From: Candidatus Microthrix subdominans
GTDB lineage: Bacteria; Actinomycetota; Acidimicrobiia; Acidimicrobiales; Microtrichaceae
Direction: 5' to 3'
DNA: 64,000 bases
Assembly (NCBI GenBank): GCA_016719385.1
Contig: JADJZA010000002.1
Span: 62,001-126,000, forward strand
A program made the position numbers and the translations under genes. Within the stretch, counting starts at the first letter, position 1; every line of letters begins with the position of its first letter. The notes beneath the pieces are model-generated. The model worked only from the letters and a program-made list of their open reading frames with translations. It was not told the DNA's origin and ran no database searches. Shown here piece after piece: positions 25,675 through 35,114 of this stretch.

Positions 25675-26142
25675 TTAGTCGTCCTCCTCGACGGCGTCGT
25701 GGCCGCTGACCAGCACGGGGCAGTGGGCGTGGCGGATGATGTGGTCGGAGACCGACCCGAGGAATGCCCGGCGCAGCCCACCGTGGCCTCGCGACCCGAT
25801 GACGATGACGGTGGCGTCGATCTCTTCCGCATACGCGCACACGGTCGGCCCGGGCGAGCCGATCAGCACCTGATGTTCGACCGACTCGAGTCCCAGGGCC
25901 TGCTGGGCGGTGGCCAGCATCTCTTCGGCGTCGGCCTTGGCGGCAGCGTTCTGCGCATCGAAGGCCTCCGCCGACATGGTGGAGCCGGTGAACCCGCCGC
26001 CGGTCACCAGGGTGGGGTCGGGTTCGGCGATGACCGCCACCAGTTTCAGCGCAGCGTCGGGACGCAGCACCTCAAGGCCAGCGACGGCCGCTTGCAACGC
26101 CAGTTCGGAACCATCGAGACAGATCAACGCAGGTGAACTCAT
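25675..26142 (-). CDS. Universal stress protein, UspA family
   Basis: 155 residues. The fold starts ALICLDGSELA, and the ATP-binding loop GSRGHGG-N9-GSVSDHI matches the G-2x-G-9x-G(S/T) pattern, so this is probably an ATP-binding member. TAGTTT ends 6 bases before the ATG, again a leaderless layout. Role: stress survival, mechanism not known. Confidence 0.88.
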   Translation of the reverse strand: MSSPALICLDGSELALQAAVAGLEVLRPDAALKLVAVIAEPDPTLVTGGGFTGSTMSAEAFDAQNAAAKADAEEMLATAQQALGLESVEHQVLIGSPGPTVCAYAEEIDATVIVIGSRGHGGLRRAFLGSVSDHIIRHAHCPVLVSGHDAVEEDD

Positions 26143-26450
26143 GCCGTGAAACTATCGCCGTCAACCTCCTGCCGGGGCGCACTGCGAGGAACGGGCCGGG
26201 CGGGGGCTGAGTCGAGCGACTCGTCGGTGCCGGGAGATGGCGGGACGGGAGACGTTCCGCGGCGGCCCGTCCTGATCCGCTGCGTCCTGTGTAAGAAATG
26301 CGCAACATCGTGCGGTTCTCAGCTGGGCCGATCCTCGTGAGCCGGTATGGCGGGACGAGGCTGTCTAGCCTGACCAGGCGACATGTCCGGCCAATTCGGT
26401 TCGACCAGCCCGGTTGATGAGTGGTCCGTGTCCACCGCGAAGAGGGCCCC
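26143..26450. other. Intergenic region between uspA and the ABC exporter
   Basis: 308 bases between divergent genes. The only signal I see is the uspA -10 box (26149-26154, minus strand). No hairpin, repeat or small gene stands out. Confidence 0.5.
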
Positions 26451-27377
26451 ATGACATCTCCGATCGAAGTTCGAGGCCTGAAGAAGTACTTCGGACGAAC
26501 CGTGGCGCTCGATGGGCTCGACCTCGAGGTCCGCGGCGGGGAGGTGCACGGCTTCCTGGGCCCGAACGGATCTGGGAAGTCGACCACCATCCGGGTACTT
26601 CTCGGCATGTTGAGGGCCGACGGCGGCTCGGTGTCGGTGCTCGGTGGGAATCCGTGGCGAGACGGCGCCGAGCTGCACCGTCGTCTCGCCTACGTCCCGG
26701 GCGATGTCACGTTGTGGCCCGAGCTGACCGGCGGTCAGGTCATCGACCTCCTCGGCCGGCTGCGGGGTGGGCTTGATCACCGACGTCGAGATGACCTGCT
26801 CGAACGGTTCGAGCTCGACCCGACCAAGAAGGGCCGCGCCTACTCCAAAGGCAACCGGCAGAAGGTGGCGCTCATCGCCGCGCTCGCCTCCGACGTCGAG
26901 CTGTTGCTGCTCGACGAGCCAACGGCCGGGCTCGACCCGTTGATGGAAGAGCAGTTCCGCGCGCTCATCCAGGCCGAGCGCACGGACGGCCGCACCGTGT
27001 TGTTGTCGAGCCACATCCTGTCGGAGGCCGAGGCGCTGTGCGATCGGGTCTCGATCATCCGCCAGGGCGTCACCGTGGAGACCGGGACCCTGGCGGATCT
27101 ACGGCATCTGACCCGGGTGGCGGTGAAGTCCGATGTCGCACGACGACCTGACCTCAGCGGGTTGCCCGGCGTTCACGATCTCGTGCTGAACCACCTCGAC
27201 GGCGCGGGGTTCCGAGTCGGATGCCAGGTGGACAACCCTGCGCTCGGGGCAGTCCTCGAACGACTCACCGCCGCGGGGGTCACGGCCCTCAGCAGCCAGC
27301 CCCCGACCCTCGAGGACCTCTTTCTGCGTCACTATGCGACCACGGCCGCTCAGCCGGCCGACTCGCCCGCACCATGA
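26451..27377 (+). CDS. ABC exporter ATP-binding protein
   Basis: 308 residues from ATG 26451. Walker A is GPNGSGKSTT, the signature is YSKGNRQKV (a variant of LSGGQ), Walker B is LLLLDEPTAGLDP, and the switch His is in LLSSHIL. The C-terminal domain is of the drug/antibiotic exporter type. Its TGA overlaps the permease ATG, so both are made together. It likely energises export of a hydrophobic compound; the substrate is unknown. Confidence 0.92.
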   Translation: MTSPIEVRGLKKYFGRTVALDGLDLEVRGGEVHGFLGPNGSGKSTTIRVLLGMLRADGGSVSVLGGNPWRDGAELHRRLAYVPGDVTLWPELTGGQVIDLLGRLRGGLDHRRRDDLLERFELDPTKKGRAYSKGNRQKVALIAALASDVELLLLDEPTAGLDPLMEEQFRALIQAERTDGRTVLLSSHILSEAEALCDRVSIIRQGVTVETGTLADLRHLTRVAVKSDVARRPDLSGLPGVHDLVLNHLDGAGFRVGCQVDNPALGAVLERLTAAGVTALSSQPPTLEDLFLRHYATTAAQPADSPAP

Positions 27378-28958
27378 GGCTTGCACCGCGTGGGACGGAA
27401 GGGACGTGCAGCCTCCTCCGGCTCGCCCTCCGACGCGACCGGATCCTCGTTCCGGCGTGGACCTCGGTGCTCGCGCTTGCCGCCGTGGCATCCGCACAGG
27501 CCGTGAATGGTCTGTACTCGACGCTCGACTCGAGGGTCGAGGCAGCCGACGCGGTCAACGCGTCGGCTGCACTCGTCGCCATGTTCGGACGGATCTATGA
27601 CCCGACGTCGCTCGGCGCCATCGCGATGGTGAAGATGACAGCGTTCGGCGGAGCCGGGGTCGCGATGATCGCCGGGATGATCACGGTGCGTCACAGCCGC
27701 ACCGAAGAGGAGACCGGCCGCCTCGAGCTGCTCGGTGGCGCGGTCGTCGGTCGCCGCGCTTGGCATCGCCGCCATCACGTCCGTGCTCATCGGGGCGGTG
27801 ACCGCGCTCGGACTGGTGGCCTCGGGTCTTCCCGCCAGTGGTTCACTCGCCTTTGGCGCGGCCTGGGCGGGCGCCGGTCTGGCCTTCGCCGGGGTGGGTG
27901 CCGTCGCCGCCCAATTGGCCCGAACGTCGCGGGGCGCGACGGGGCTTACCGTGGGCGTGCTGGGACTTGCTTACGTGATGCGGGGCATCGGCGACACCAG
28001 CGCTCAGCTGTCGTGGCTCAGCTGGCTGTCTCCGCTCGGCTGGGTCCACTCGGTCCGGGCCTTCGCAGGGAACCGTTGGCCGGTGCTGGCGCTACTCGTC
28101 GGGTTCGCTGGAGTCATGGCGCTGGTCGCCTACGCCATCGCGGCGCGGCGCGATTTCGGAGCCGGCGTGCTCGCAGATCGGCCGGGACCGGCGCGTGCCC
28201 AGGGCTGGCTCGGCAGTACCGTTGGGCTCGCGTGGCGTCTGGAGCGGGGAGCTCTGATCGCCTGGGTCATCGCCTTCGCGATTCTCGGCCTCGTGGTGGG
28301 CGGGGTAGCCGGTGACGTCGGCTCCTTCCTCAACACGTCCAGCGGCCAGGACGTTCTGCGACGTCTTGGGGGCGAGAAAAGCCTCGTCGACGCGTACCTC
28401 GCCGCCGAACTGGGCATCCTCGGCGTCGTCATCGCAGCGTACGGTGTCCACGCCGCCCTGCGCCTCCGGACCGAGGAGGATTCCCGACGTGCCGAGGAGG
28501 TCCTCGCCACCGGGGTCACCCGCGTCCAGTGGGTCGGCAGCTTCATCCTCGTGGCCGCCGCAGGCACGGTCTGTCTGGCCCTCGCCGTTGGACTCAGCTC
28601 GGGAGCCGCCCGAGCCGTCCAGACGGGCCAGGTCTCGGACCTCTTTGACCTCCTGGCGGGCGCGCTGGTCCAACTCCCGGCCGTGTGGCTCGTCATCGCC
28701 GTGGTAGCGGCCGCCTACGGCATCGGATCTCGTGCTGCCCTCATCGGGTGGGGTGCACTGGTTGCGTTTCTGTTGCTCGGCGAGATCGGGCCCCTCCTCG
28801 AGCTGCCGGAGTGGATCATCGAACTCTCCCCGTTCGCCCACGTCCCAAAACTTCCCGGAACGACACTCACCGTTGCCCCGCTCGTGGTTCTTCTGGGGCT
28901 CGCTGCGGCCCTTCTGCTGGTCGGTCTCGCCGGGTTCCGCCGGCGAGACCTCGCCTGA
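27374..28958 (+). CDS. ABC exporter permease, frameshifted
   Basis: The first part, from ATG 27374, reads MRLAPRGTEGT and several membrane helices up to RLELLGGAVVGRR. Near 27745-27760 the good frame changes: from there the continuation (LGIAAITSVLIGAV... to RRRDLA at 28958) is one phase later. A missing GC dinucleotide in the CGCCGCGC run, or one extra base, would restore a ~528-residue protein of the polyketide-antibiotic exporter type with about 12 helices. Either a real inactivating mutation or a base-call error; the rest of both halves is well preserved, which favours the latter or a recent event. Confidence 0.75.
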
Positions 28959-28992
28959 GCAACCGGCGAACCCGGTGGTCACCCGGTAACGA

Positions 28993-29022
28993 GCGAAACC
29001 CCTGCTGGAGCAGGGGTTTCGC
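28993..29022. terminator. 13-bp perfect hairpin between permease and tRNA-Gly
   Basis: GCGAAACCCCTGC pairs fully with its complement across a TGGA loop. It lies just past the 3' ends of both the permease (plus) and the tRNA (minus), so it can serve as a terminator for either; no long T tract is present. Confidence 0.65.
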
Positions 29023-29027
29023 TGCAG

Positions 29028-29098
29028 AGCGGGTGACGAGAATCGAACTCGCATTCTCAGCTTGGGAAGCTGATGTTCTACCATTGAACTACACCCGC
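29028..29098 (-). tRNA. tRNA-Gly (anticodon CCC)
   Basis: 71 bases. The acceptor stem GCGGGTG/CACCCGC, D arm GTTC...GAAC, anticodon stem TCAGC/GCTGA with loop TTCCCAA (anticodon CCC), and T loop TTCGATT all form. The 3' CCA is not encoded. Confidence 0.93.
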
Positions 29099-29229
29099 GA
29101 CGGCCCCTGGATCATAGTGGACCCGCTCTTTCGCACCGAGTGCAGCCTATTGGCGAAGTGATCGAGGCTCGCCGTCGAGATGTCCGATTTCCGCCAGACA
29201 CGGTCCGAATCCTCTGGGAGAATGGGGCC

Positions 29230-30885
29230 ATGTCCTCCCCGAAGCCGCCCAAGTCGCCGGTCGCACCCGCCGACCAATGGTCGGTCGCCTCGCTGCTCGC
29301 CGACCCGGAGCGCTGCTATCGGGCGGTGATCAGCCGTGACCGGCGATTCGACGGCCGCATTGTCTTGGCAGTCTCCTCCACCGGGATCTACTGCCGGCCC
29401 AGCTGCCCGACGGGGATCCGCCCCAAGCGCGCCAATGCCCGGTTCTATGCCACCGCAGCGGCGGCTCAGGGCGCAGGGTTTCGGGCCTGCAAACGCTGCC
29501 GTCCAGACGCTGCCCCCGGATCACCGGAGTGGGCGATGGGCGACGATCTGGTCAACCGGGCCATGCGGGCAATTTCCGCCGGCGAGATCGATCGCCTGGG
29601 CGTGGACGGGCTCGCCGACGGGCTGTCGGTCAGCCCGAGGCACCTCACCCGGATGCTGCACGCGCGGGTGGGGGCGACCCCGTTGTCGCTGGCACGGGCG
29701 CGCCGGGCCCATGCGGCCAGGCAACTGCTGGAACACTCCAACCTGTCGATGACCGAGGTGGCCTTTGCCGCGGGGTTTGGCAGCGTCCGGCAGTTCAACG
29801 ACACCGTCCGAGAGGTGTACGACCGAACGCCGTCAAACCTGCGCCAGGCCCGGATGGCCAAGGGCGTCGCAAGCGGAGCGTTGTCGCCGGGGAAGCGCCG
29901 CCGATCGCTGGCGAAGGTCGGCGACCTCCCACATCGCAGCGACGGGCCAGCCGTGCACGCCTCCGCCCCGGTACCGACCACGCTGCGCCTGGCGATCCGT
30001 CCTCCGTTCGATGCCGCCGAAGTGATTCGGTTTCTGACCTCCCGCGCGCTGCCCGGCGTGGAACACGGCGACGGCTCGACCTTTACCAGGCTGTTGAGCC
30101 TGTCCGGCGGCCCGGCGACCATCACGCTGCGCCCGGAGTTCGACGATCGCCGAGGCGGCGAGTCGGCTTCGGTCGATGATGGGATGAACGTGGAGCTGCG
30201 GGTCACCGACCTGACCGATCTCTCCGCCGCGGTAAGCGTGGCCGAGCGGCTCTGCGATGCCACCTGCGATCCGGCGGGGGTGGTCGAACTACTCGGGGCC
30301 GACCCTCACCTGGGGCCGTCAGTGCACGCCCATCCGGGACGTCGCATGCCGGCCTGTGCCGACGGGTTTGAAGCGTTGGTTCGGGCAGTGCTCGGCCAAC
30401 AGGTGACCCTGGGCAGGGGGTTGAGGTTGGCCGGGCAGTTGGTCTCGGCCGTCGCCCGGCCCGCCCCCGACTGGGCGCCGTCAGGCCTGACCCATCTTCC
30501 CCTTTCCGCAGCCGACGTCGCCGCCGCCGACCTGTCGATGCTGGGTATGCCGGGCGCCCGTCGGCGTGCGCTGACCGCCGCCGCCGAAGCGGTCGCCTCC
30601 GGCGTGGTCAGCTTCGATGCCCACGCCAGCCGGCAAGCGGTGAGGCAAGCGCTGCTGGCCGTGCCCGGAATCGGCCCGTGGACCGTCGACTACGTCGCAC
30701 TTCGCGGGCTGGCCGACCCGGATGCCTTCCCGATCGGCGACGTGGCGCTTCAGCGCGGGGCGGCCAACCTGGGTATCGACCGGGCACCATTGGCCCTGCT
30801 CACCCGGGCCGAAGCATGGCGACCCTGGCGAGCGATAGCGACGGCGCATCTGTGGGCCAACGCGGGAAACGGGGTGCAACCGTGA
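29230..30885 (+). CDS. alkA: AdaA-AlkA fusion: methylphosphotriester-sensing 3-methyladenine glycosylase
   Basis: 551 residues from ATG 29230. Order: Ada zinc domain with four cysteines (YCRPSC...CKRC, ~55-100), AraC-type helix-turn-helix (LADGLSVSPRHLTRML, MTEVAFAAGFGSVRQFN), AlkA N-terminal domain, and the HhH-GPD glycosylase (VPGIGPWTVDYVALRG with the catalytic Asp in DAFPIGD). This is the actinobacterial arrangement in which the sensor of methylated DNA is fused to the base-excision enzyme. The methyltransferase ogt follows 46 bp later, so this is the adaptive response unit. Confidence 0.93.
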   Translation: MSSPKPPKSPVAPADQWSVASLLADPERCYRAVISRDRRFDGRIVLAVSSTGIYCRPSCPTGIRPKRANARFYATAAAAQGAGFRACKRCRPDAAPGSPEWAMGDDLVNRAMRAISAGEIDRLGVDGLADGLSVSPRHLTRMLHARVGATPLSLARARRAHAARQLLEHSNLSMTEVAFAAGFGSVRQFNDTVREVYDRTPSNLRQARMAKGVASGALSPGKRRRSLAKVGDLPHRSDGPAVHASAPVPTTLRLAIRPPFDAAEVIRFLTSRALPGVEHGDGSTFTRLLSLSGGPATITLRPEFDDRRGGESASVDDGMNVELRVTDLTDLSAAVSVAERLCDATCDPAGVVELLGADPHLGPSVHAHPGRRMPACADGFEALVRAVLGQQVTLGRGLRLAGQLVSAVARPAPDWAPSGLTHLPLSAADVAAADLSMLGMPGARRRALTAAAEAVASGVVSFDAHASRQAVRQALLAVPGIGPWTVDYVALRGLADPDAFPIGDVALQRGAANLGIDRAPLALLTRAEAWRPWRAIATAHLWANAGNGVQP

Positions 30886-30931
30886 GCGTGATGCCCACCA
30901 TTCCTTCCACCTCCGGCACGAGGAGCCAACG

Positions 30932-31519
30932 ATGATGAATCCGACGACCGACAGCGACCGCAATGATCGGGGCACCCACCCGACGGTCAGCCGGGTGATC
31001 GACACCCCGATCGGCCCGCTCACCCTGGTAGCCGACGACGTCGGGTTGCGCGCGGTGACCTGGCCCGACGAGGACGGGGCCCGAGTGGGGCTGAGCGGGC
31101 AACTCGGCGCCTCCGATTCGTCTGCGCCATCGCCGACGACGGTCCACTCCAGCGCAGCGATCGCCACCCTCGAGGCGAGCGAGGCCCAGCTGCGGGAGTA
31201 CTTCGCCGGTGAGCGACAGGACTTCGACCTGCCGATGCACCTGGTCGGTACCGACTTTCAACAGGAGGCCTGGCGGGGTCTGGCCGACATCCCCTACGGG
31301 CAGACGATCAGCTACGGCGAACAGGCCGAGCGTCTGGGTCGGCCCAAGGCCGTGCGGGCGGTGGGCGCGGCCAACGGCCGCAATCCGCTGTCGATCGTGT
31401 TGCCCTGCCACCGGGTGGTGGGCGCCAGCGGCGACCTCACCGGATTTGCCGCAGGCCTCGAAACCAAGCGCTGGCTGCTCGCTCACGAGTCGGATCAGGC
31501 GCCCCTGCCGTTCGCCTGA
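30932..31519 (+). CDS. ogt: Methylated-DNA-protein-cysteine methyltransferase
   Basis: 195 residues from ATG 30932 (ATG 30935 is also possible), with AGGAG 6 bases upstream. The active-site cysteine is C159 in LPCHRVVG; the helix-turn-helix region (YGQTISYGEQAERLGRPKAV) and arginine finger precede it. It removes methyl groups from O6-methylguanine and is used once. The insertion around residues 55-75 is Ser/Ala-rich and variable. Confidence 0.95.
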   Translation: MMNPTTDSDRNDRGTHPTVSRVIDTPIGPLTLVADDVGLRAVTWPDEDGARVGLSGQLGASDSSAPSPTTVHSSAAIATLEASEAQLREYFAGERQDFDLPMHLVGTDFQQEAWRGLADIPYGQTISYGEQAERLGRPKAVRAVGAANGRNPLSIVLPCHRVVGASGDLTGFAAGLETKRWLLAHESDQAPLPFA

Positions 31520-31567
31520 TCGTTGGTCGCTCGACTACAGCGCTGATCATCGGCCGTGCGGTGACGA

Positions 31568-31614
31568 ACTTGGGTGGCATTTGGGACTACAGGTGACCCA
31601 AAGTCCACCCAAGT
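31568..31614. repeat. Long hairpin downstream of ogt
   Basis: ACTTGGGTGG-CA-TTTGGG pairs with CCCAAA-GT-CCACCCAAGT around an 11-base loop. It may terminate transcription between the convergent ogt and bcp genes; there is no T tract. Confidence 0.7.
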
Positions 31615-31713
31615 CGGAGGTGGGTATGTGGGCGTTGGAGGAGGGTTCGTCGAGCGGCTGGACGGTTGTCCGGGCGGGCTACGCCTCGACAAAGCCAGCA
31701 GCTTGGTGGCAGT

Positions 31714-31819
31714 TCAGGCCTTGCGCAGCCAGCGATTTGGTGGCGGGTCAGGCCTTGAGCGCGACCGGCAGGTTGGCGGCGGCTCAGCCCTTGAGCGCGG
31801 CCGGCAGGTTGGCGGCGGC
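31714..31819 (-). repeat. Tandem copies of the bcp 3' end
   Basis: Two exact-length 36-bp units (31748-31783, 31784-31819) and an older 34-bp unit (31714-31747) repeat the last codons and stop of bcp (31820 onward). Each copy reads NLPAALKG-stop or close to it. Confidence 0.88.
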
Positions 31820-32272
31820 TCAGCCCTTGAGCGCGGCCAGCAGCTTGGTCGGCGTGTCCTTGGGGCTGATCTTGGGCCATGCCTGCTCGATCACGCCGTC
31901 GGCATCGATGAGGTACGCCGAGCGGATGATGCCGTCGTACACCTTGCCGTACAGCTTCTTCTCGCCCCATGCACCGAAGGCCTTGGCCACTGTGTGATCA
32001 GGGTCGGAGAGCAACGGAAACCCCAGCGAGTGCTTGGTGTCCCAGTTGTGTTGCTTCTTCGGTGTGTCGGGGCTGATGCCCAGGATGGTGACGTCGCCGA
32101 TCTCGCCGGCGATGTCACGCAGGCCGCAGGCCTGGGTAGTGCAGCCGGGAGTGTTGGCCTTGGGGTAGAAGAAGACCAGTGTGCGATGGCCCCGCAGGTC
32201 GGCCAGGGCAACCGTGTCGCCGTGCTGGTCGATCAGTGAGAAATCGGGAGCAGGATCGCCGATGGTCGCCAT
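31820..32272 (-). CDS. bcp: Thioredoxin-dependent peroxiredoxin (BCP/PrxQ)
   Basis: 150 residues. Thioredoxin fold with FFYPKANTPGCTTQACGLRD: C44 is the peroxidatic cysteine and C49 the resolving one, as in atypical 2-Cys BCP. It reduces hydrogen peroxide and organic hydroperoxides with thioredoxin. TAGATT lies 8 bases before the ATG. The last codons have been tandemly duplicated downstream. Confidence 0.94.
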   Translation of the reverse strand: MATIGDPAPDFSLIDQHGDTVALADLRGHRTLVFFYPKANTPGCTTQACGLRDIAGEIGDVTILGISPDTPKKQHNWDTKHSLGFPLLSDPDHTVAKAFGAWGEKKLYGKVYDGIIRSAYLIDADGVIEQAWPKISPKDTPTKLLAALKG

Positions 32273-32468
32273 GGGTGCCGAATCTAGCCAGCCGCTCGTC
32301 GCAAAGGCGCGGTCACAACGTCAGTGGGTGGGGCACGTTGCGAAATCTGTCGCTATCGCGCGCTCTACGACGCGGAAGCGGCAGACTTCGGTCTGAGCCG
32401 TGGATCGACGGCGAAAATCGGGGAGGGGAGATGGCTGTTCTGGAACCCTGGGCTGAAAGCATGGAGCC

Positions 32469-33158
32469 ATGAGCAGGCTCAAGCGGTTCACCAAGCTGGC
32501 CACCGAGTTCGTGGAGTTCATGGCCAAGCCGTCCGCCAAGTCGGCGGCCGGGCCGGGTCGAGCCACTCGGCGTTCGAAGAAGCCGTCCGCCTCCAGTCCA
32601 GTCGGCACGGCCGAGACCCGCACGTCATCCGGCACGACCAAGGCTGCTCAGCCATCCGGTCGGATCAACGCCGATACGCGCAACCCGGCCAAGCCCAGCG
32701 CCGTCGCGGCCCCGTCCAGCACCAAGGCCACGGGACCAGCAGCGACCCCTGCCACGAGGCCGAAGGACACGTCGGGGCCGCTCGAGGTGAGCTATGCGCC
32801 GGAGGCGGACGGCGAGCCCGACCCGGGCGAAGTTGTGTGGACCTACGTCAGCTACGAGGACGACCCCAGCCAGGGCAAGGACCGGCCGGTGGCAGTCATC
32901 GGCTGGGACGGGCCGGTGCTGGGTGTGGTGCAGCTGACCAGCAAGGACCACCGCCGCAACGACTGCGTGCCGATCGGCACCGGCGACTGGGACCGCGAGC
33001 ATCGACCCAGCTTTGCCAAGATCGACCGCATCCTCCGGGTGAAGCCAGCCGACGTCCGCCGAGAGGGCGCCGTGTTGGCCGAGGATCGTTTCAACAACCT
33101 CATCAAGGCACTTCGGGCGATGCACGGCTGGCCGTTGGACACCAATGACGACGCTTGA
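32469..33158 (+). CDS. PemK/MazF-like domain protein with disordered N terminus
   Basis: 229 residues. Residues ~10-105 are a Lys/Ala/Ser/Pro-rich linker. Residues ~115-225 look like the PemK/MazF-type beta-barrel (GEVVWTYVSYEDDPSQGKDR, PVAVIGWDG, GVVQLTSKDH, IDRILRVKPADVR). PemK domains are usually endoribonuclease toxins, but this long actinobacterial form has no adjacent antitoxin, so the toxin role is unproven. Start codon chosen at ATG 32469; another ATG lies 9 bases upstream out of frame. Confidence 0.7.
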   Translation: MSRLKRFTKLATEFVEFMAKPSAKSAAGPGRATRRSKKPSASSPVGTAETRTSSGTTKAAQPSGRINADTRNPAKPSAVAAPSSTKATGPAATPATRPKDTSGPLEVSYAPEADGEPDPGEVVWTYVSYEDDPSQGKDRPVAVIGWDGPVLGVVQLTSKDHRRNDCVPIGTGDWDREHRPSFAKIDRILRVKPADVRREGAVLAEDRFNNLIKALRAMHGWPLDTNDDA

Positions 33159-33255
33159 CGGTTCCGCCAGGCGGTGAGCGGTAGCGGGAGCCGCCCCTAC
33201 CGACGCAGTGCCTCAACGGTGACCTCCATGTGCCCCAGGACCGTGGTCGGCCCGG

Positions 33256-34005
33256 TCAGTCGGCCCGACGAACAGCGTGCAGGTAATACCGGTCACCGTG
33301 CACGCCCAGGTTGCGGATGACGTCAAACCCGGCAGCGTCCAACATGGCGTCGACGCAGGCGACGTTGGGACCCACCCAGTTGGTGGGGTCACCGGCCAGC
33401 TCGCTGTGGGGGTAGAACCACAGACGGGGTCGATGGCCGAGGTCGAAGCCGACGGCATCGCGCTTCAGCCGTCGAGACAGTGTGCCGGGCAGCCACACTC
33501 GTACGTCCTGGTGGACGTAGGTCTTCAAGACCAGAAGCCCGCCCGGCCTGATTACCTTGGCCAGGTTGCGGAAGCCGAGCATTGGGTGCTCGAGGTGATA
33601 GAGCACGTTGAGGAACCACACCGAATCGAACATGCCGTCAACGTCGGGGTCGAGGTCGTAGATGGAGCGGTCACGAAACTGGGCGGCTGACCCTCGGAGC
33701 TCCTTGGCGATGGCGAACCCATTGCTGCCCGCAACCATGAGCGACGATAGGTCGTCGATGCCGATCACCTCGGAGGCTCCTCGGTCCTCGGCGGTGAAGC
33801 TGTAAAAGCCGTCCGAACACCCGACGTCGAGCACCCGCTGGCCGTCGAGATGTGCCGGCAGTGCCATCCGCGCCAGCTCGGTGTTGACGTCTTCGCCCCC
33901 AGGGGTGACGACGCCAGCGCCGACGTCGATGGGGTGGCGCCAAGTCGGATGAGCAGTGACCTTTGCTCGGATCGTGTCGGCGCTCGGAGCTGCGTGCTGG
34001 GGCAT
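33256..34005 (-). CDS. Class I methyltransferase, CmoB-like
   Basis: 249 residues. DVGCSDGFYSFTAEDRGA is motif I, with VIGIDD motif II and a WFLNVLYHLEHP segment, the set seen in CmoB-type proteins that transfer a carboxymethyl or methyl group to tRNA wobble uridine. The match covers only the Rossmann domain, and many other enzymes share it, so the substrate is not assigned. TATCCT ends 6 bases before the ATG, consistent with a leaderless transcript. Confidence 0.75.
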   Translation of the reverse strand: MPQHAAPSADTIRAKVTAHPTWRHPIDVGAGVVTPGGEDVNTELARMALPAHLDGQRVLDVGCSDGFYSFTAEDRGASEVIGIDDLSSLMVAGSNGFAIAKELRGSAAQFRDRSIYDLDPDVDGMFDSVWFLNVLYHLEHPMLGFRNLAKVIRPGGLLVLKTYVHQDVRVWLPGTLSRRLKRDAVGFDLGHRPRLWFYPHSELAGDPTNWVGPNVACVDAMLDAAGFDVIRNLGVHGDRYYLHAVRRAD

Positions 34006-34034
34006 CCGGAGAGGATAGGGGAGGCTGCCCCCGG

Positions 34035-35114
34035 TCAGCGCGAGGAGCGGTTCCGCAGGATTCGAATGATCAGCAGCACCAAGGCGAGGAGGCCCAGCGC
34101 CGGCAGAACCCGCTTGGCCAGCGGCGCGCCAGCCGAATCGAGCAGGTCGACCGCCTCGGCCTCGGGAGAGTTGATCTTGCGGACCCCTGCCGGAGCCGCA
34201 GCGGTTGCGTCGGTCGCTCGAGCGGACGGCGTTCCGCTTGCCGCTCCGGCGCCGGTAGCGCTGTCAGCGTCGAGGGGTTTGCTGGAGTCGACCGCATCGG
34301 TGTCGGCGGTCTTGCCGGGCGATGCCTCGCTCGAGGCGTCGTCGTTGGAAGCGGCGACCGTTGAATCGGGCTCTTCGGCGCCGGATGCGGAGGACAACAT
34401 TTCTCCAGCGTCAGCTGCCGACTCGCCGGGCCCGGTGGTCGCAGCCGATCCCGCCTTGCCTGTCGTGTCCTTCGTGTCAGTGGATTTGGCGGTGGCGGGC
34501 GGCTCGGCCTTGCCGGTCGTGTCCTTCGTGTCAGTGGTTTTGTCGGCCGCAGTCGACGCCGCCTTGCCGGTCGTGTCCTTCGCCTCAGCGGTCTTGTCGG
34601 TCGCAGCCGGCCCGGCCTCGTCGGCCTCGTCCTGTGGCTGCGCCGCGGCAGTCGAAGCCTTGTCGCCGCCGGCGAACACGTCGGACTCCAGGTTGTCGAC
34701 GAACTGGCCGATCAGCTTGGTGGACACGTCGGACAACACCCCGCGGGCGAACTGCGCCACCTTGCCGGTCAGGGTCAGGTCGGTCACCAGCTCCACCTTG
34801 GTGACGTCGGCGCCGGCCTCGGTGAGCTGGGCCGTGATGGTTGCGTTGGCGTTGCCCTGGCCCCGGGTGTCGCGCCCCTTGGCGTCGATGATCACCATCT
34901 TGGCGTCGTCGTCCTTATCGACGATCTTGGCCGTGCCCTTATATTTAGCGGTGATCGGGCCAACCTTCACCTTGACCGTGCCTCGATACTCGTCGCCCTC
35001 GACCTCTTCCAGCTGGGCTCCCGGCATGGCCGGCGCAATCAGCTCGAGGTCGGTCAGCTTCGTCCATGCCTCCTCGATCGGGGCCTTCACCTCAAACGTG
35101 TTGCTCAGTTCCAT
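34035..35114 (-). CDS. coxG: CoxG-like SRPBCC protein with membrane tail
   Basis: 359 residues. Residues 1-150 are the START/SRPBCC lipid-binding fold of CO dehydrogenase subunit G (SNTFEVKAPIEEAWTKLTD, IAPAMPGAQ, GRGQGNANATITAQL-like strand). Residues ~155-330 are a disordered Asp/Thr/Lys/Ala linker with KDTTGKA repeated three times. The C terminus is a membrane helix (LPALGLLALVLLIIRILR) and a basic end. CoxG recruits the enzyme to the membrane in Afipia carboxidovorans; the built-in helix fits that role. Overlaps the nucleotidyltransferase gene by 10 bases. Confidence 0.85.
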   Translation of the reverse strand: MELSNTFEVKAPIEEAWTKLTDLELIAPAMPGAQLEEVEGDEYRGTVKVKVGPITAKYKGTAKIVDKDDDAKMVIIDAKGRDTRGQGNANATITAQLTEAGADVTKVELVTDLTLTGKVAQFARGVLSDVSTKLIGQFVDNLESDVFAGGDKASTAAAQPQDEADEAGPAATDKTAEAKDTTGKAASTAADKTTDTKDTTGKAEPPATAKSTDTKDTTGKAGSAATTGPGESAADAGEMLSSASGAEEPDSTVAASNDDASSEASPGKTADTDAVDSSKPLDADSATGAGAASGTPSARATDATAAAPAGVRKINSPEAEAVDLLDSAGAPLAKRVLPALGLLALVLLIIRILRNRSSR

